From positions 1 to 18,904 of the forward strand of contig NZ_JBAMMY010000171.1 of the NCBI RefSeq assembly GCF_051233685.1: a stretch of 18,904 nucleotides of DNA, in the 5' to 3' direction. Shown here piece by piece: positions 6,867 to 14,383 of this stretch. Source of the stretch: RPRI01 sp051233685 (GTDB lineage Bacteria; Desulfobacterota; Desulfobacteria; Desulfobacterales; RPRI01). Each line of letters starts with the position of its first letter. Position 1 is the first letter of the stretch. The position numbers and the translations under genes were made by a program. The notes below the pieces were generated by a model. That model was not told where the DNA came from and ran no database searches. It worked only from the letters and a program-made list of their open reading frames with translations.

Positions 6867-8960
6867 TTATACTGTTTTCTGTGAGTTCTTTTTTTCTTCA
6901 GCAGCTTTTTTCACCAATTCTTCCGCAACTGATTGGGGGGCCTGTTTGTAGGTCGCAAACTCCATTGTAAACTGTGCCTTGCCCTGAGTAGTGGACCTTA
7001 AGACAGTTGAATATCCGAACATTTCAGCAAGAGGAACCTGAGCTTCAACTACACAGGAAGTTACTTCATCCTGGGTACCGAAAATTATTCCGCGCCGCTG
7101 GTTCAATGATCCTAAAACAGCGCCCTGAAACTCGGTTGGAGTTTCAACAACAACTTTCATTATCGGTTCAATAATAACAGGTTTTGCTTTGGAATAAGCT
7201 TCAAGAAAAGCGCCGCGTGACGCAGCCTGAAAAGCCATGTCGGAAGAATCGACAGCATGTGAGGCACCGTCGTTTATAACAATTTTCACTCCTGTTACAG
7301 GATATTCCAGCTTCGGACCTTTTGCCAGGCAATTCCTGAATCCTTTTTCGCATGCATCGATATACTGAGTCGGGATAGCTCCGCCTTTAACCTGATTATC
7401 AAATACGAATTCTTCATCAACCGGCTCCATATAACCTGCCACACGGCCATATTGTCCCGCACCACCGGTCTGCTTTTTATGAGTATAATTAAATTCAGCC
7501 TTTCTTGTAATTGTTTCTCTGTATGCTACTTTTGGCACACCCGATACAACTTGTGCATTATATTCGCGCCGCATCCTTTCCAGGTAAACATCAAGATGAA
7601 GCTCACCCATGCCTGAAATTATTGTATCGCCTGTTTCATCGCTTGTATAGGTTTTAAAAGTAGGATCTTCTTTTGTAAACCTGTTTAACGCCTTGGACAT
7701 GTTTACTTCCGATTTATTGTCCTTGGGTTTAATCGCAAGAGAGATAACCGGTTTCGGCACATACATAGATGTCATTGTATAGCTTAAGCCTGAAGATACG
7801 AAAGTATCTCCCGAGGCGCAGTCAATACCGAATAAAGCACCTATATAACCTGCCGGGATTGATTCTATCTCCTCCATCTGACTGGCATGCATCCGTACTA
7901 CTCTGCCGACTTTTACTTTTTTACCGGTTCGCACATTGTAAATATTGTCTCCTTTTGCAAGCAGGCCCTGATATACACGAATATATGTAAGCTGGCCATA
8001 TTGGCCTTCTTCCAGTTTGAAGGCAAGTGCTACAAGAGGTTTACTGATATCGGCTTCAAGAATGACAGGCTCCTCATTATTATCCATATCCAGAGCTGTG
8101 TTCTCAGTATCATAAGGGCATGGAAGAAATTTAATTACAGCATCAAGAAGAGGTTGAACACCTTTGTTTTTATAGGCAGAGCCCATTAAAACAGGTGTCA
8201 GTTTTCTTGACAGGGTTCCTGTTCGAAGAGCAGCAATTATCATAGCTTCGGGGATCTCTTTTTCTTCAAGAATTGCTTCGGTCAGCTCATCTGAAAATAT
8301 TGAAGCGGCATCGATAAGTTCTTCTCTTTTATTGCCTGCCAGTTCCTTAAGATTGCCGGGGATATCTTCTATTCTTATTATTTCTCCGTTTTTTCCGTCA
8401 AAATATATTGCCTTCATTGACAGCAAATCGATAATACCTTCAAAATCGGCCTCAAGTCCTATCGGGATCTGAATAGCTACGGCGTTATGCCCCAGTTTTT
8501 CTTTAAGCTGCTTGATTACTTTTTCCGGATTTGCGCCGCTTCTATCACATTTATTTATAAAAGCAAGGCACGGCACTTTATATCTCTTCATTTGAAGATC
8601 GACTGTAATTGACTGTGATTGTACGCCTCCCACAGAACAAAGAACAAGAACGGCTCCGTCTAACACCCTTAAAGATCGCTCAACTTCTATTGTAAAGTCA
8701 ACATGTCCCGGGGTATCAATTATATTGATTTCATGTCCGAGCCATTCACAGAAAGTAGCGGCGGAAGCAATGGTTATGCCCCTTTCCTTTTCAAGCTCCA
8801 TGGAATCCATTGTAGCACCAACGCCGTCTTTCCCTTTTACATCATGGATTGCATGAATACGTTTTGTATAAAAAAGAATTCTTTCCGTCAGCGTTGTTTT
8901 ACCGGAATCTATATGTGCACTTATTCCGATATTCCTGAATTTAGTAATATCCTGATTCAT
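6867..8960 (-). CDS. fusA: Elongation factor G, spdEFG1/mitochondrial-EFG1-like type
   Basis: Translocation GTPase of 697 residues, full length for EF-G. G1 is AHIDSGKTT, with Ser where classical bacterial EF-G has Ala. The switch region KGKDGVGATMDSMELEKERG carries an insertion typical of mitochondrial EFG1 and of spdEFG1 from spirochaetes, planctomycetes and deltaproteobacteria. Also visible are G3 DTPGHVDF, G4 NKCDR, domain II (ISKPLVALAFKLEEGQYGQL), domain III (GMGELHLDV), domain IV (YTHKKQTGGAGQYGRV, NDGASHAVDSSDMAFQ) and domain V (LNQRRGIIFG, APLAEMFGYS-like PLAEMFGYSTVLRS). AAGGA lies 7 bases before the ATG. It follows the stress-protein gene by 17 bases. It is not in a str operon with rpsL/rpsG/tuf here. 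In organisms with this type, spdEFG1 does translocation and a second EF-G does ribosome recycling (known of the family). Confidence 0.95.
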   Translation of the reverse strand: MNQDITKFRNIGISAHIDSGKTTLTERILFYTKRIHAIHDVKGKDGVGATMDSMELEKERGITIASAATFCEWLGHEINIIDTPGHVDFTIEVERSLRVLDGAVLVLCSVGGVQSQSITVDLQMKRYKVPCLAFINKCDRSGANPEKVIKQLKEKLGHNAVAIQIPIGLEADFEGIIDLLSMKAIYFDGKNGEIIRIEDIPGNLKELAGNKREELIDAASIFSDELTEAILEEKEIPEAMIIAALRTGTLSRKLTPVLMGSAYKNKGVQPLLDAVIKFLPCPYDTENTALDMDNNEEPVILEADISKPLVALAFKLEEGQYGQLTYIRVYQGLLAKGDNIYNVRTGKKVKVGRVVRMHASQMEEIESIPAGYIGALFGIDCASGDTFVSSGLSYTMTSMYVPKPVISLAIKPKDNKSEVNMSKALNRFTKEDPTFKTYTSDETGDTIISGMGELHLDVYLERMRREYNAQVVSGVPKVAYRETITRKAEFNYTHKKQTGGAGQYGRVAGYMEPVDEEFVFDNQVKGGAIPTQYIDACEKGFRNCLAKGPKLEYPVTGVKIVINDGASHAVDSSDMAFQAASRGAFLEAYSKAKPVIIEPIMKVVVETPTEFQGAVLGSLNQRRGIIFGTQDEVTSCVVEAQVPLAEMFGYSTVLRSTTQGKAQFTMEFATYKQAPQSVAEELVKKAAEEKKNSQKTV

Positions 8961-8977
8961 TTTTTCGTCCTTTTAAC

Positions 8978-9907
8978 TTAAGAAACTACCCAAACAGCTC
9001 GATTTGAAATATGATTTATTACATATCTTGACACACTTCCCATGAAAATAGATTTACTGATACCGCTTCTTCCCACAACTATGGTTCCATAATTTCCTTT
9101 CTCTGATTCACTGATTATGGCTTTTCCGGGATTTAAAAATCTTGAAGAAAATTTGAAATGGATCTGGTTTTCTCTCAATCCGGCTTTTTCCAGCAGAGTT
9201 TTTGCTTTTAAAAAAACATGTTCAATATTATGCCTGCTTGATGTTTCAATTATTTTATCAATATCATTCCTGTTTTTGCCGGTGTTTTTCGCTCCAATCA
9301 TTTTAATTTTTGGAATAACATAATACAGTGTGATATCAGCAGTATCACTATTGCTTACTATAAAAGCAAGATGATCAATTGCTCTCATTGAGCTTATAGA
9401 CCCATCCATAGCAACCATGATTTTTGAAGACGTTATTGTTCCGTCTGTTAACCAAACCGGTACAGCAGTGCAATGTTCCAGAATATTACTGGTAACGCTG
9501 CCCATAAAGGTTTTTTGTATACGTGAAAAACCCCTTCGTCCAACCACGATAGCGTCATAAGGATGTTTTTGCCCAAAATCGAGGATATCTTTTGCCACAC
9601 ACTGTAATTTGGGCTGCGAGGCAATTTCTATTCTGTTTGCATCTATCCCTGAATTAATTATAAAATCCTTGTATTTGACAAGGATACGATGCGAAGCCGC
9701 TTCATTTCTTTTTATAATTTTATTCAGCTCATTTTGTATTTGCATATTTTTTTTAGCTTCATCAATGATATATTGCGATATGGAACCTTGAACATTAAAA
9801 AGGATATATGAAATATCCGGTATCACTTTGGAAACATTTACCGCATATTTTACTGAATGCCTGGAATAAACAGAGTCATCAACCGCTATAACTATTTTTT
9901 TTTGCAT
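8978..9907 (-). CDS. Tandem-domain universal stress protein (UspA family)
   Basis: Two UspA domains in one chain. Domain 1 begins KIVIAVDDSVYSRHSVKYAV and ends with the nucleotide-binding loop VVGRRGFSRIQKTFMGSV, which fits G-2X-G-9X-G-S exactly. Domain 2 begins KIMVAMDGSISSMRAIDHLA and ends VVGRSGISKSIFMGSVS, where only 7 residues separate the second Gly from GS. Such proteins bind ATP or AMP in many species and respond to starvation or stress; the ligand here is unknown. The frame reaches ATG 9922, but ATG 9907 has GAGAGG 4 bases upstream and starts right before the first beta strand (MQKKIVIAVDD), so I chose it. It is the first gene of an apparent usp-fusA-ATPase-PBP operon and has a plausible promoter at 9938-9966. 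Confidence 0.92.
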   Translation of the reverse strand: MQKKIVIAVDDSVYSRHSVKYAVNVSKVIPDISYILFNVQGSISQYIIDEAKKNMQIQNELNKIIKRNEAASHRILVKYKDFIINSGIDANRIEIASQPKLQCVAKDILDFGQKHPYDAIVVGRRGFSRIQKTFMGSVTSNILEHCTAVPVWLTDGTITSSKIMVAMDGSISSMRAIDHLAFIVSNSDTADITLYYVIPKIKMIGAKNTGKNRNDIDKIIETSSRHNIEHVFLKAKTLLEKAGLRENQIHFKFSSRFLNPGKAIISESEKGNYGTIVVGRSGISKSIFMGSVSRYVINHISNRAVWVVS

Positions 9908-9937
9908 AAAGCCTCTCTTCATTGATCTTTTTCTCTT

Positions 9938-9966
9938 ATATTATTATTATTTCGGTTATATGACAA
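9938..9966 (-). promoter_or_regulatory. Candidate sigma70 promoter for the usp-fusA operon
   Basis: On the - strand, TTGTCA (9961-9966) is followed after 17 bases by TAATAT (9938-9943). Transcription would start about 24 bases before the chosen usp start. The -35 is 5/6 and the -10 only 4/6, in AT-rich DNA, so chance matches are possible. Confidence 0.4.
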
Positions 9967-10048
9967 ATAATAAAAACCCAATAGCATATTTATCTTAACG
10001 GATAGATATTAAGAAGTCTGTCATAAAAAGAAAATAATATAGAATTTG

Positions 10049-11068
10049 TCAGCCACCGATTTTAGACATATGACCTGGAATAATGCCGGCACAGTTTGAG
10101 GAAAGAGGGTGCTCGAAAGGTTTATCATAAACCGTCCTAAGAATAATTTCAGCCAGCTTATCGTCTGAACACCCGTTTCTAAGCGGAGTTTTAAGATCTG
10201 TTTCGGTATCTGATAACAGACAGGTTTTAAGGTTGCCGCTTGCCGTGAGTCTAAGCCTGTTGCAACTGCTGCAAAAATGCTCACTTATAGGTCTTATGAA
10301 ACCTATTTCGCCTTTGGCATTTTCAAATTTAAAACGTTGGGCAGGGCCGTCAAACCTGTTTCTTTGAACAGGGTTCAGGTGGCCAATGGAACTTATAATG
10401 TTTTTTATTTCAGGAGCAAAAAGCTGCCTTGACGTCAGATGTGATGTGCCTATAGGCATATATTCTATAAATCTGATGTGAAAGGGATAAGAAAAAGTCA
10501 ATCCCGCGAAATCAAGCAGTTCATCGTCATTAATTCCGCGTAAAACAACCACATTAAGTTTTATTGGATAAAAACCCGAATCATGGGCTGCCATTATGCT
10601 TGACCATACCTCATTAAAAGCATCAGAGCCTGTGATTTTTTTGAATTTATCTTTTTTCAGGGTATCCAGGCTGATATTTAAGCGCTTAATGCCGGCAGAT
10701 TTAATTTTTCCTATTTTTTCTTTCAACAATATACCATTTGTCGTAATTGAGAGATCTGAAAGTTCTTCCAACCGGCCTAATTTGATTAAAAAATCACAAA
10801 CTCCTTTTCTTACGAGCGGTTCGCCGCCTGTTACCCTGATCTTTGAAATACCAAGTTTAATAAATATTAAGGCTAAGCGGAATATTTCCTCATAACTTAA
10901 AATTTCTCTGCCGGGAAGCTTTTGAATTTTACCATGGGTCATACAATATATACACTGCATGTTACAGCGATCTGTAACTGATATGCGAAGGTAGTCAAGC
11001 CGCCGGTTATATTTATCAACCAGTTTTATCTCAGGCAGTTTTATTGTATCAGCGCCGCTTGCGGTCAT
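10049..11068 (-). CDS. moaA: GTP 3',8-cyclase MoaA (molybdenum cofactor biosynthesis)
   Basis: Radical SAM enzyme that converts GTP to 3',8-cyclo-GTP, the first step of molybdopterin synthesis, working with MoaC. The 339-residue chain is full length. The SAM-binding cluster motif CNMQCIYC lies near residue 35. GGEPLVRK follows (the SAM-methionine contact), then the C-terminal cluster CSSCNRLRLTASGNLKTCL. The chain ends in Gly-Gly (SKIGG), the tail needed for activity in MoaA proteins. GGAAA sits 7 bases before the ATG, a modest ribosome site. No moaC or other Mo-cofactor gene lies in the window. A promoter candidate is seen at 11143-11171. No convincing terminator lies between this stop and the usp gene, so read-through into usp is possible. 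Confidence 0.96.
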   Translation of the reverse strand: MTASGADTIKLPEIKLVDKYNRRLDYLRISVTDRCNMQCIYCMTHGKIQKLPGREILSYEEIFRLALIFIKLGISKIRVTGGEPLVRKGVCDFLIKLGRLEELSDLSITTNGILLKEKIGKIKSAGIKRLNISLDTLKKDKFKKITGSDAFNEVWSSIMAAHDSGFYPIKLNVVVLRGINDDELLDFAGLTFSYPFHIRFIEYMPIGTSHLTSRQLFAPEIKNIISSIGHLNPVQRNRFDGPAQRFKFENAKGEIGFIRPISEHFCSSCNRLRLTASGNLKTCLLSDTETDLKTPLRNGCSDDKLAEIILRTVYDKPFEHPLSSNCAGIIPGHMSKIGG

Positions 11069-11142
11069 CTAATTGTTTCCATTGCATATTAGCCAAAAAA
11101 CATCGTTATTATAATATATTATTCAATTTTGTTATCGAATCG

Positions 11143-11171
11143 AAGATATATAGCAAGTGCAGTATTGTCAA
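11143..11171 (-). promoter_or_regulatory. Candidate sigma70 promoter for moaA
   Basis: On the - strand a perfect TTGACA (11166-11171) is followed after 17 bases by TATCTT (11143-11148, 4/6). It lies directly after the terminator of the preceding operon and about 75 bases before the moaA start. A perfect TATAAT nearer to moaA exists without a good -35 partner. The leader is too short for a molybdenum-cofactor riboswitch. Confidence 0.5.
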
Positions 11172-11184
11172 GCATGATAGCTTC

Positions 11185-11223
11185 GAAAAAAGCCGGAAAA
11201 CTTAATATTTTGTCATTCCGGCT
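11185..11223 (-). terminator. Rho-independent terminator of the hemC-cobA/hemD operon
   Basis: On the - strand a perfect 8-bp GC-rich stem (AGCCGGAA at 11216-11223 with TTCCGGCT at 11191-11198) encloses a 17-base loop. It is followed immediately by six T (11186-11191, the first shared with the stem base). It lies about 95 bases after the cobA-hemD stop and just before the moaA promoter. Confidence 0.8.
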
Positions 11224-11315
11224 AAGGCCTGAAAGCAGCAAATTCAATATATTCCGGATATCGGCTTTCGTAGATATAACGATTTGGGTACTTTTTACGA
11301 TTCAATGAATTCGTT

Positions 11316-12848
11316 TTACACGATTTTTGTATAATATTGAAGAATTGCTTCGTACAGTCCGGGTATTGTAAAGGAATTTGCGATAATCCCAACCTTTATG
11401 CCCATATTTTTTGCAGTATCGGCGGTAATCGGACCAATTGCAGCAACAACAACATCTTTCGTCAGTTCCCCAATGTTACCGGCAGGTAGAAGGGCTGCAA
11501 AATTTTTTACAGTTGATGAACTCGTAAAGGTTACCATATCAATTGTTTTGTTTGTTAACTCTTCGATAAGGTTTATGGACTCATCGCATACAGAACTTGT
11601 TTTGTATGCCGTAACTTCATCTACAATAGCTCCCATTTTAAAAAGCTCTTCAGGAAGTATCGCCCTTGCCTCACTTGCCCTCGGCAGCAAAACTTTTTGC
11701 CCTCTCAATTCCTCGTTCTTAAAAGAATCTATAATTGATTCAGCAATATATGTTTTAGGAACAATATCACTTTTGATCCCGTATTCAAAAAGTCTTTTTT
11801 CAGTGGCCGGACCTATAACGGCTGTTTTAAGATTGCCGACAGATCGCATATCAAGTCCTTTTGAAAAAAGACGATCAAAAAAGAAACTTACTCCATTTAC
11901 ACTTGTAAATACGAGCCAGTCATAGGTTGAAAGATTCCCGATAGCTTTATCAAGAGGAGCCCAATCATCAGGCGGTTCAACTTTTATTGCAGGAAGCTCA
12001 ATACAGTCAGCTCCGTTTTCAGATAACAGATTTACCAGATCACTTGCCTGTTCTCTTGCTCTTGTGACAACAATTCGTTTGCCAAGAAGCGGTTTTTTCT
12101 CATACCAGCAAAGAGTATCCTTTAATTTTACCACATCGCCGACCACTATTATAGAAGGCGGCTTTAACCCGGCGGCTTTAACACGCTCAACAATATTGGA
12201 TAATTTGCCTGAAACACTGGCCTGTTTTGGGGTTGTTCCCCATTGAATAAGAGCTATCGAGGTATCCGGAGACATACCATTATCTATCAGACAACCCACG
12301 ATATTTGGCAGATTTTTTACACCCATAAAAAAAACAATGGTACCGATTCCTTTTACAAGAGCTTCCCAGTTGATCCCGGATTTTTCTTTTTCAGGATTTT
12401 CATGTCCTGTGACAAAAGCAACCGTTGAAGTAAATGACCTGTGAGTTAATGGTATCCCGGCATATGCAGGAGCTGCAATAGCTGAAGTAACTCCCGGAAC
12501 AATCTCAAATGAGATATTCTTTTCGGCAAGCACTTCGGCTTCTTCTGCGCCACGTCCGAATATAAACGGATCTCCGCCTTTAAGCCTTGTAACTACATGT
12601 CCTTCCCCCGCTTTTTTAGCAATGAGATCATTGATATTGTCCTGAGACATTGAATGATTGCCGCCCTGTTTGCCTGCGTAAATGATTTCAGCATCCTTTC
12701 GGGCGTATTTTAATAGAAAAGATGATGCAAGATAATCATAGACTATAACATCGGCGCGCTCAATACACTGCCTGCCTTTTAAAGTAATCAGACCCGGATC
12801 TCCCGGTCCTGCCCCTACCAAATATACTTTACCTTTTTTATTTTCCAT
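11316..12848 (-). CDS. cobA-hemD: Fused uroporphyrinogen-III C-methyltransferase / uroporphyrinogen-III synthase (CobA-HemD)
   Basis: Two enzymes in 510 residues. Residues 1 to ~245 are a SUMT domain (VYLVGAGPGDPGLITLKG, RLKGGDPFIFGRGAEE, VPGVTSAIAAPAYAGIPLTH), which methylates uroporphyrinogen III at C2 and C7 using SAM to give precorrin-2. Residues ~255-510 are HemD (GKRIVVTRAREQASDL, VFTSVNGVSFFF, LPRASEARAILPEEL, VTFTSSSTVKNF), which cyclises hydroxymethylbilane with ring-D inversion. The fusion is known from sulfate reducers and clostridia. It follows hemC by 9 bases and therefore supplies the next two steps; translational coupling is likely because no strong ribosome site is visible. 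The precorrin-2 dehydrogenase/ferrochelatase step is not encoded here. Confidence 0.95.
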   Translation of the reverse strand: MENKKGKVYLVGAGPGDPGLITLKGRQCIERADVIVYDYLASSFLLKYARKDAEIIYAGKQGGNHSMSQDNINDLIAKKAGEGHVVTRLKGGDPFIFGRGAEEAEVLAEKNISFEIVPGVTSAIAAPAYAGIPLTHRSFTSTVAFVTGHENPEKEKSGINWEALVKGIGTIVFFMGVKNLPNIVGCLIDNGMSPDTSIALIQWGTTPKQASVSGKLSNIVERVKAAGLKPPSIIVVGDVVKLKDTLCWYEKKPLLGKRIVVTRAREQASDLVNLLSENGADCIELPAIKVEPPDDWAPLDKAIGNLSTYDWLVFTSVNGVSFFFDRLFSKGLDMRSVGNLKTAVIGPATEKRLFEYGIKSDIVPKTYIAESIIDSFKNEELRGQKVLLPRASEARAILPEELFKMGAIVDEVTAYKTSSVCDESINLIEELTNKTIDMVTFTSSSTVKNFAALLPAGNIGELTKDVVVAAIGPITADTAKNMGIKVGIIANSFTIPGLYEAILQYYTKIV

Positions 12849-12857
12849 TATTTCTGC

Positions 12858-13787
12858 TTATAACACATTTAAATTATCAAGCAATCTTTTGGCTCCCATA
12901 GAAATAAGTCTGTCGGCAAGTGCGGCTCCTATGCTTTCAGATGATTCAAGAGAACCTCTTTGAGTGTCTGTGATAATTGTTTTACCATCGGGATCGGCAA
13001 CAAGACCTCTTATGATAAAGATGTCATTTTCAACTTTTCCATAACCGGCAATAGGAACCTGGCAACCGCCTTCAATCCTTTTTAAAAAAGCCCGCTCACC
13101 CAAAACAACAGCACGGGTTACAAAGTGATTCATCTCATTTATAAAGCCGGAAATATCATGATCATCTTTTCTTATTTCTATGCATAAAGCCCCCTGTCCA
13201 ACTGCAGGAAGCATAGTATCTTCATTTAAATACTCAGTAATTATCTTTTCGAGCCCAAGCCGTTTTACCCCGGCTGCTGCAAGTATTATGGCATCAATTT
13301 CACCCATCTCAAGTTTGTTTATTCTTGTGTCAAGATTTCCTCTTAAAGGCGCTATCACAAGATCCGGTCTTATACGCTTTATCTGGGCAATACGGCGCAG
13401 GCTGCTTGTGCCTACCAGCGCTCCTTCAGGCAGCTGCGACAACAAAAGCCCTTTTCCTGAAATCAGAACATCGCGGGGATTCTCACGTTCCGGTATTGCT
13501 CCGATGCAAAGGCCGTCATGCAAATCGGCAGGCATATCTTTCATGCTATGGACAGCAATATCAATGCTGCTATCTGCAAGAGACTGCTCAATCTCTTTAA
13601 CAAAAAGTCCTTTTCCTCCGACTTTTGCGAGTGCTACATCAAGTATCCGATCACCTTTTGTCTTAATAATTTTAAGCTCAACGCTAAGATCGGTGAATTT
13701 TTGCACAAGATAAGATTTTACCCACTCAGCCTGCCATAGCGCCAGCTTGCTTCCTCTTGTGCCTATGATTATTTTTCTTTTTATCAA
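12858..13787 (-). CDS. hemC: Hydroxymethylbilane synthase (porphobilinogen deaminase)
   Basis: Joins four porphobilinogens into hydroxymethylbilane. Motifs are complete: the start region KRKIIIGTRGSKLALWQAEW, HSMKDMPADL, IPERENPRDVLI, GTSSLRRIAQI, LRGNLDTRINKLEMGEIDAI and EGGCQVPIAGYG, which holds the cysteine that carries the dipyrromethane cofactor. The frame is open upstream to 13892, but that extension runs antisense-free through the fmdB-like gene and has no family similarity. The TTG at 13787 gives a 309-residue protein, the usual length. It overlaps the upstream TGA as TTGA, a coupled start. No ATG is available near the conserved N-terminus. The next gene, cobA-hemD, uses its product. 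Confidence 0.94.
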   Translation of the reverse strand: MIKRKIIIGTRGSKLALWQAEWVKSYLVQKFTDLSVELKIIKTKGDRILDVALAKVGGKGLFVKEIEQSLADSSIDIAVHSMKDMPADLHDGLCIGAIPERENPRDVLISGKGLLLSQLPEGALVGTSSLRRIAQIKRIRPDLVIAPLRGNLDTRINKLEMGEIDAIILAAAGVKRLGLEKIITEYLNEDTMLPAVGQGALCIEIRKDDHDISGFINEMNHFVTRAVVLGERAFLKRIEGGCQVPIAGYGKVENDIFIIRGLVADPDGKTIITDTQRGSLESSESIGAALADRLISMGAKRLLDNLNVL

Positions 13788-14014
13788 TGTCCGCAACTCG
13801 AACAGCTTGAAGATGAACAGGACCCGCAAGAAGATGCTGATGCCGAATGCCCCGTTGTTTCTCCGCCTGCTCCCTTGCTGATAAAACCACATGCTGAAAT
13901 AAGTTTTTTCACTTTTTTGCTATCGCAGGTAGGACAAAATGGTTTTTCTTTTCCAAAAACTATGAATTCAAAATCAAGATCGCATTTATCACAGTGATAT
14001 TCGTATATTGGCAT
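13784..14014 (-). CDS. FmdB-family small zinc-ribbon protein
   Basis: A 76-residue protein beginning MPIYEYHCDKCDLDFEF. It has two CxxC pairs (CDKC, CPTC) forming a zinc ribbon of the FmdB/putative regulatory protein family. A low-complexity Ser/Cys/Gly tail follows (SCGSCSSSSCSSCGH). The molecular role of this family is not established; the name comes from a regulator in methylotrophs. The frame extends to 14044, but ATG 14014 has AAGGAG 7 bases upstream (14022-14027) and matches the family N-terminus. Its TGA overlaps the TTG start of hemC, so it heads the tetrapyrrole operon and is translationally linked to it. Confidence 0.88.
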   Translation of the reverse strand: MPIYEYHCDKCDLDFEFIVFGKEKPFCPTCDSKKVKKLISACGFISKGAGGETTGHSASASSCGSCSSSSCSSCGH

Positions 14015-14044
14015 ATTTAAGCTCCTTAATATTATTTCAGGCAA

Positions 14045-14383
14045 CCTACAACAGATTTCCCATGTTGCAGCTTGAATTTATATTTAATTTGTTTTCTTTT
14101 ATCATTATAAAAAGACACGGGCAAGCAGTTATTTTGAAATCATACAGTACGTTATTTTTTGTTCCGGCAGATAAATCAAAGGATGCAAAATGCTTAATCG
14201 TATGCTGCTAATATTTTTTCATAATAACCACCTGTTAACAAAAAATGTGCATTTGTACAGAAGTTGCGGCATGTTTGATTTCAGATAAATATCAAAATCT
14301 TGTGTTAAAGTGTAATTTAAACCTATTGTTGTTTGATTTGGATTATGTTATAACATCAAAGTTTTCAGCTGATTAGTGTATAT
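14045..14383. other. Divergent intergenic region between fmdB-like gene and radical SAM gene
   Basis: About 340 AT-rich bases without a credible gene. A 67-codon frame at 14008-14211 has no ribosome site and looks like chance. The stretch holds a + strand promoter candidate (14326-14354). It also has an isolated perfect TATAAT on the - strand (14104-14109), about 90 bases before the fmdB-like gene but without a clear -35, and an imperfect palindrome TGTGCA-TT-TGTACA (14246-14259). Nothing else is recognised. Confidence 0.5.
14326..14354 (+). promoter_or_regulatory. Candidate extended -10 promoter for the radical SAM gene
   Basis: TATAAC (14349-14354) is preceded by TGT, an extended -10 (TGnTATAAC). 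A weak -35, TTGTTG (14326-14331), lies 17 bases upstream. The predicted start is near 14361, giving a leader of roughly 23 bases before the ATG at 14384. Confidence 0.45.

Noticed and set aside
6861..6876. Hairpin AACAGT-TTAT-ACTGTT at the end of fusA
   Set aside because: Six-base stem without a following T-run on the - strand; unlikely to terminate, and the ATPase gene directly downstream has a strong ribosome site.
11069..11142. Molybdenum-cofactor riboswitch upstream of moaA
   Set aside because: The leader after the predicted promoter is only about 70 bases and shows no such conserved helices.
11398..11925. 175-codon + strand frame opposite cobA-hemD
   Set aside because: It lies wholly inside the HemD half on the other strand, whose family motifs are unambiguous.
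14008..14211. 67-codon frame on the + strand with hydrophobic product
   Set aside because: It overlaps the start and ribosome site of the zinc-ribbon gene on the other strand, has no ribosome site of its own and shows no recognisable motif.
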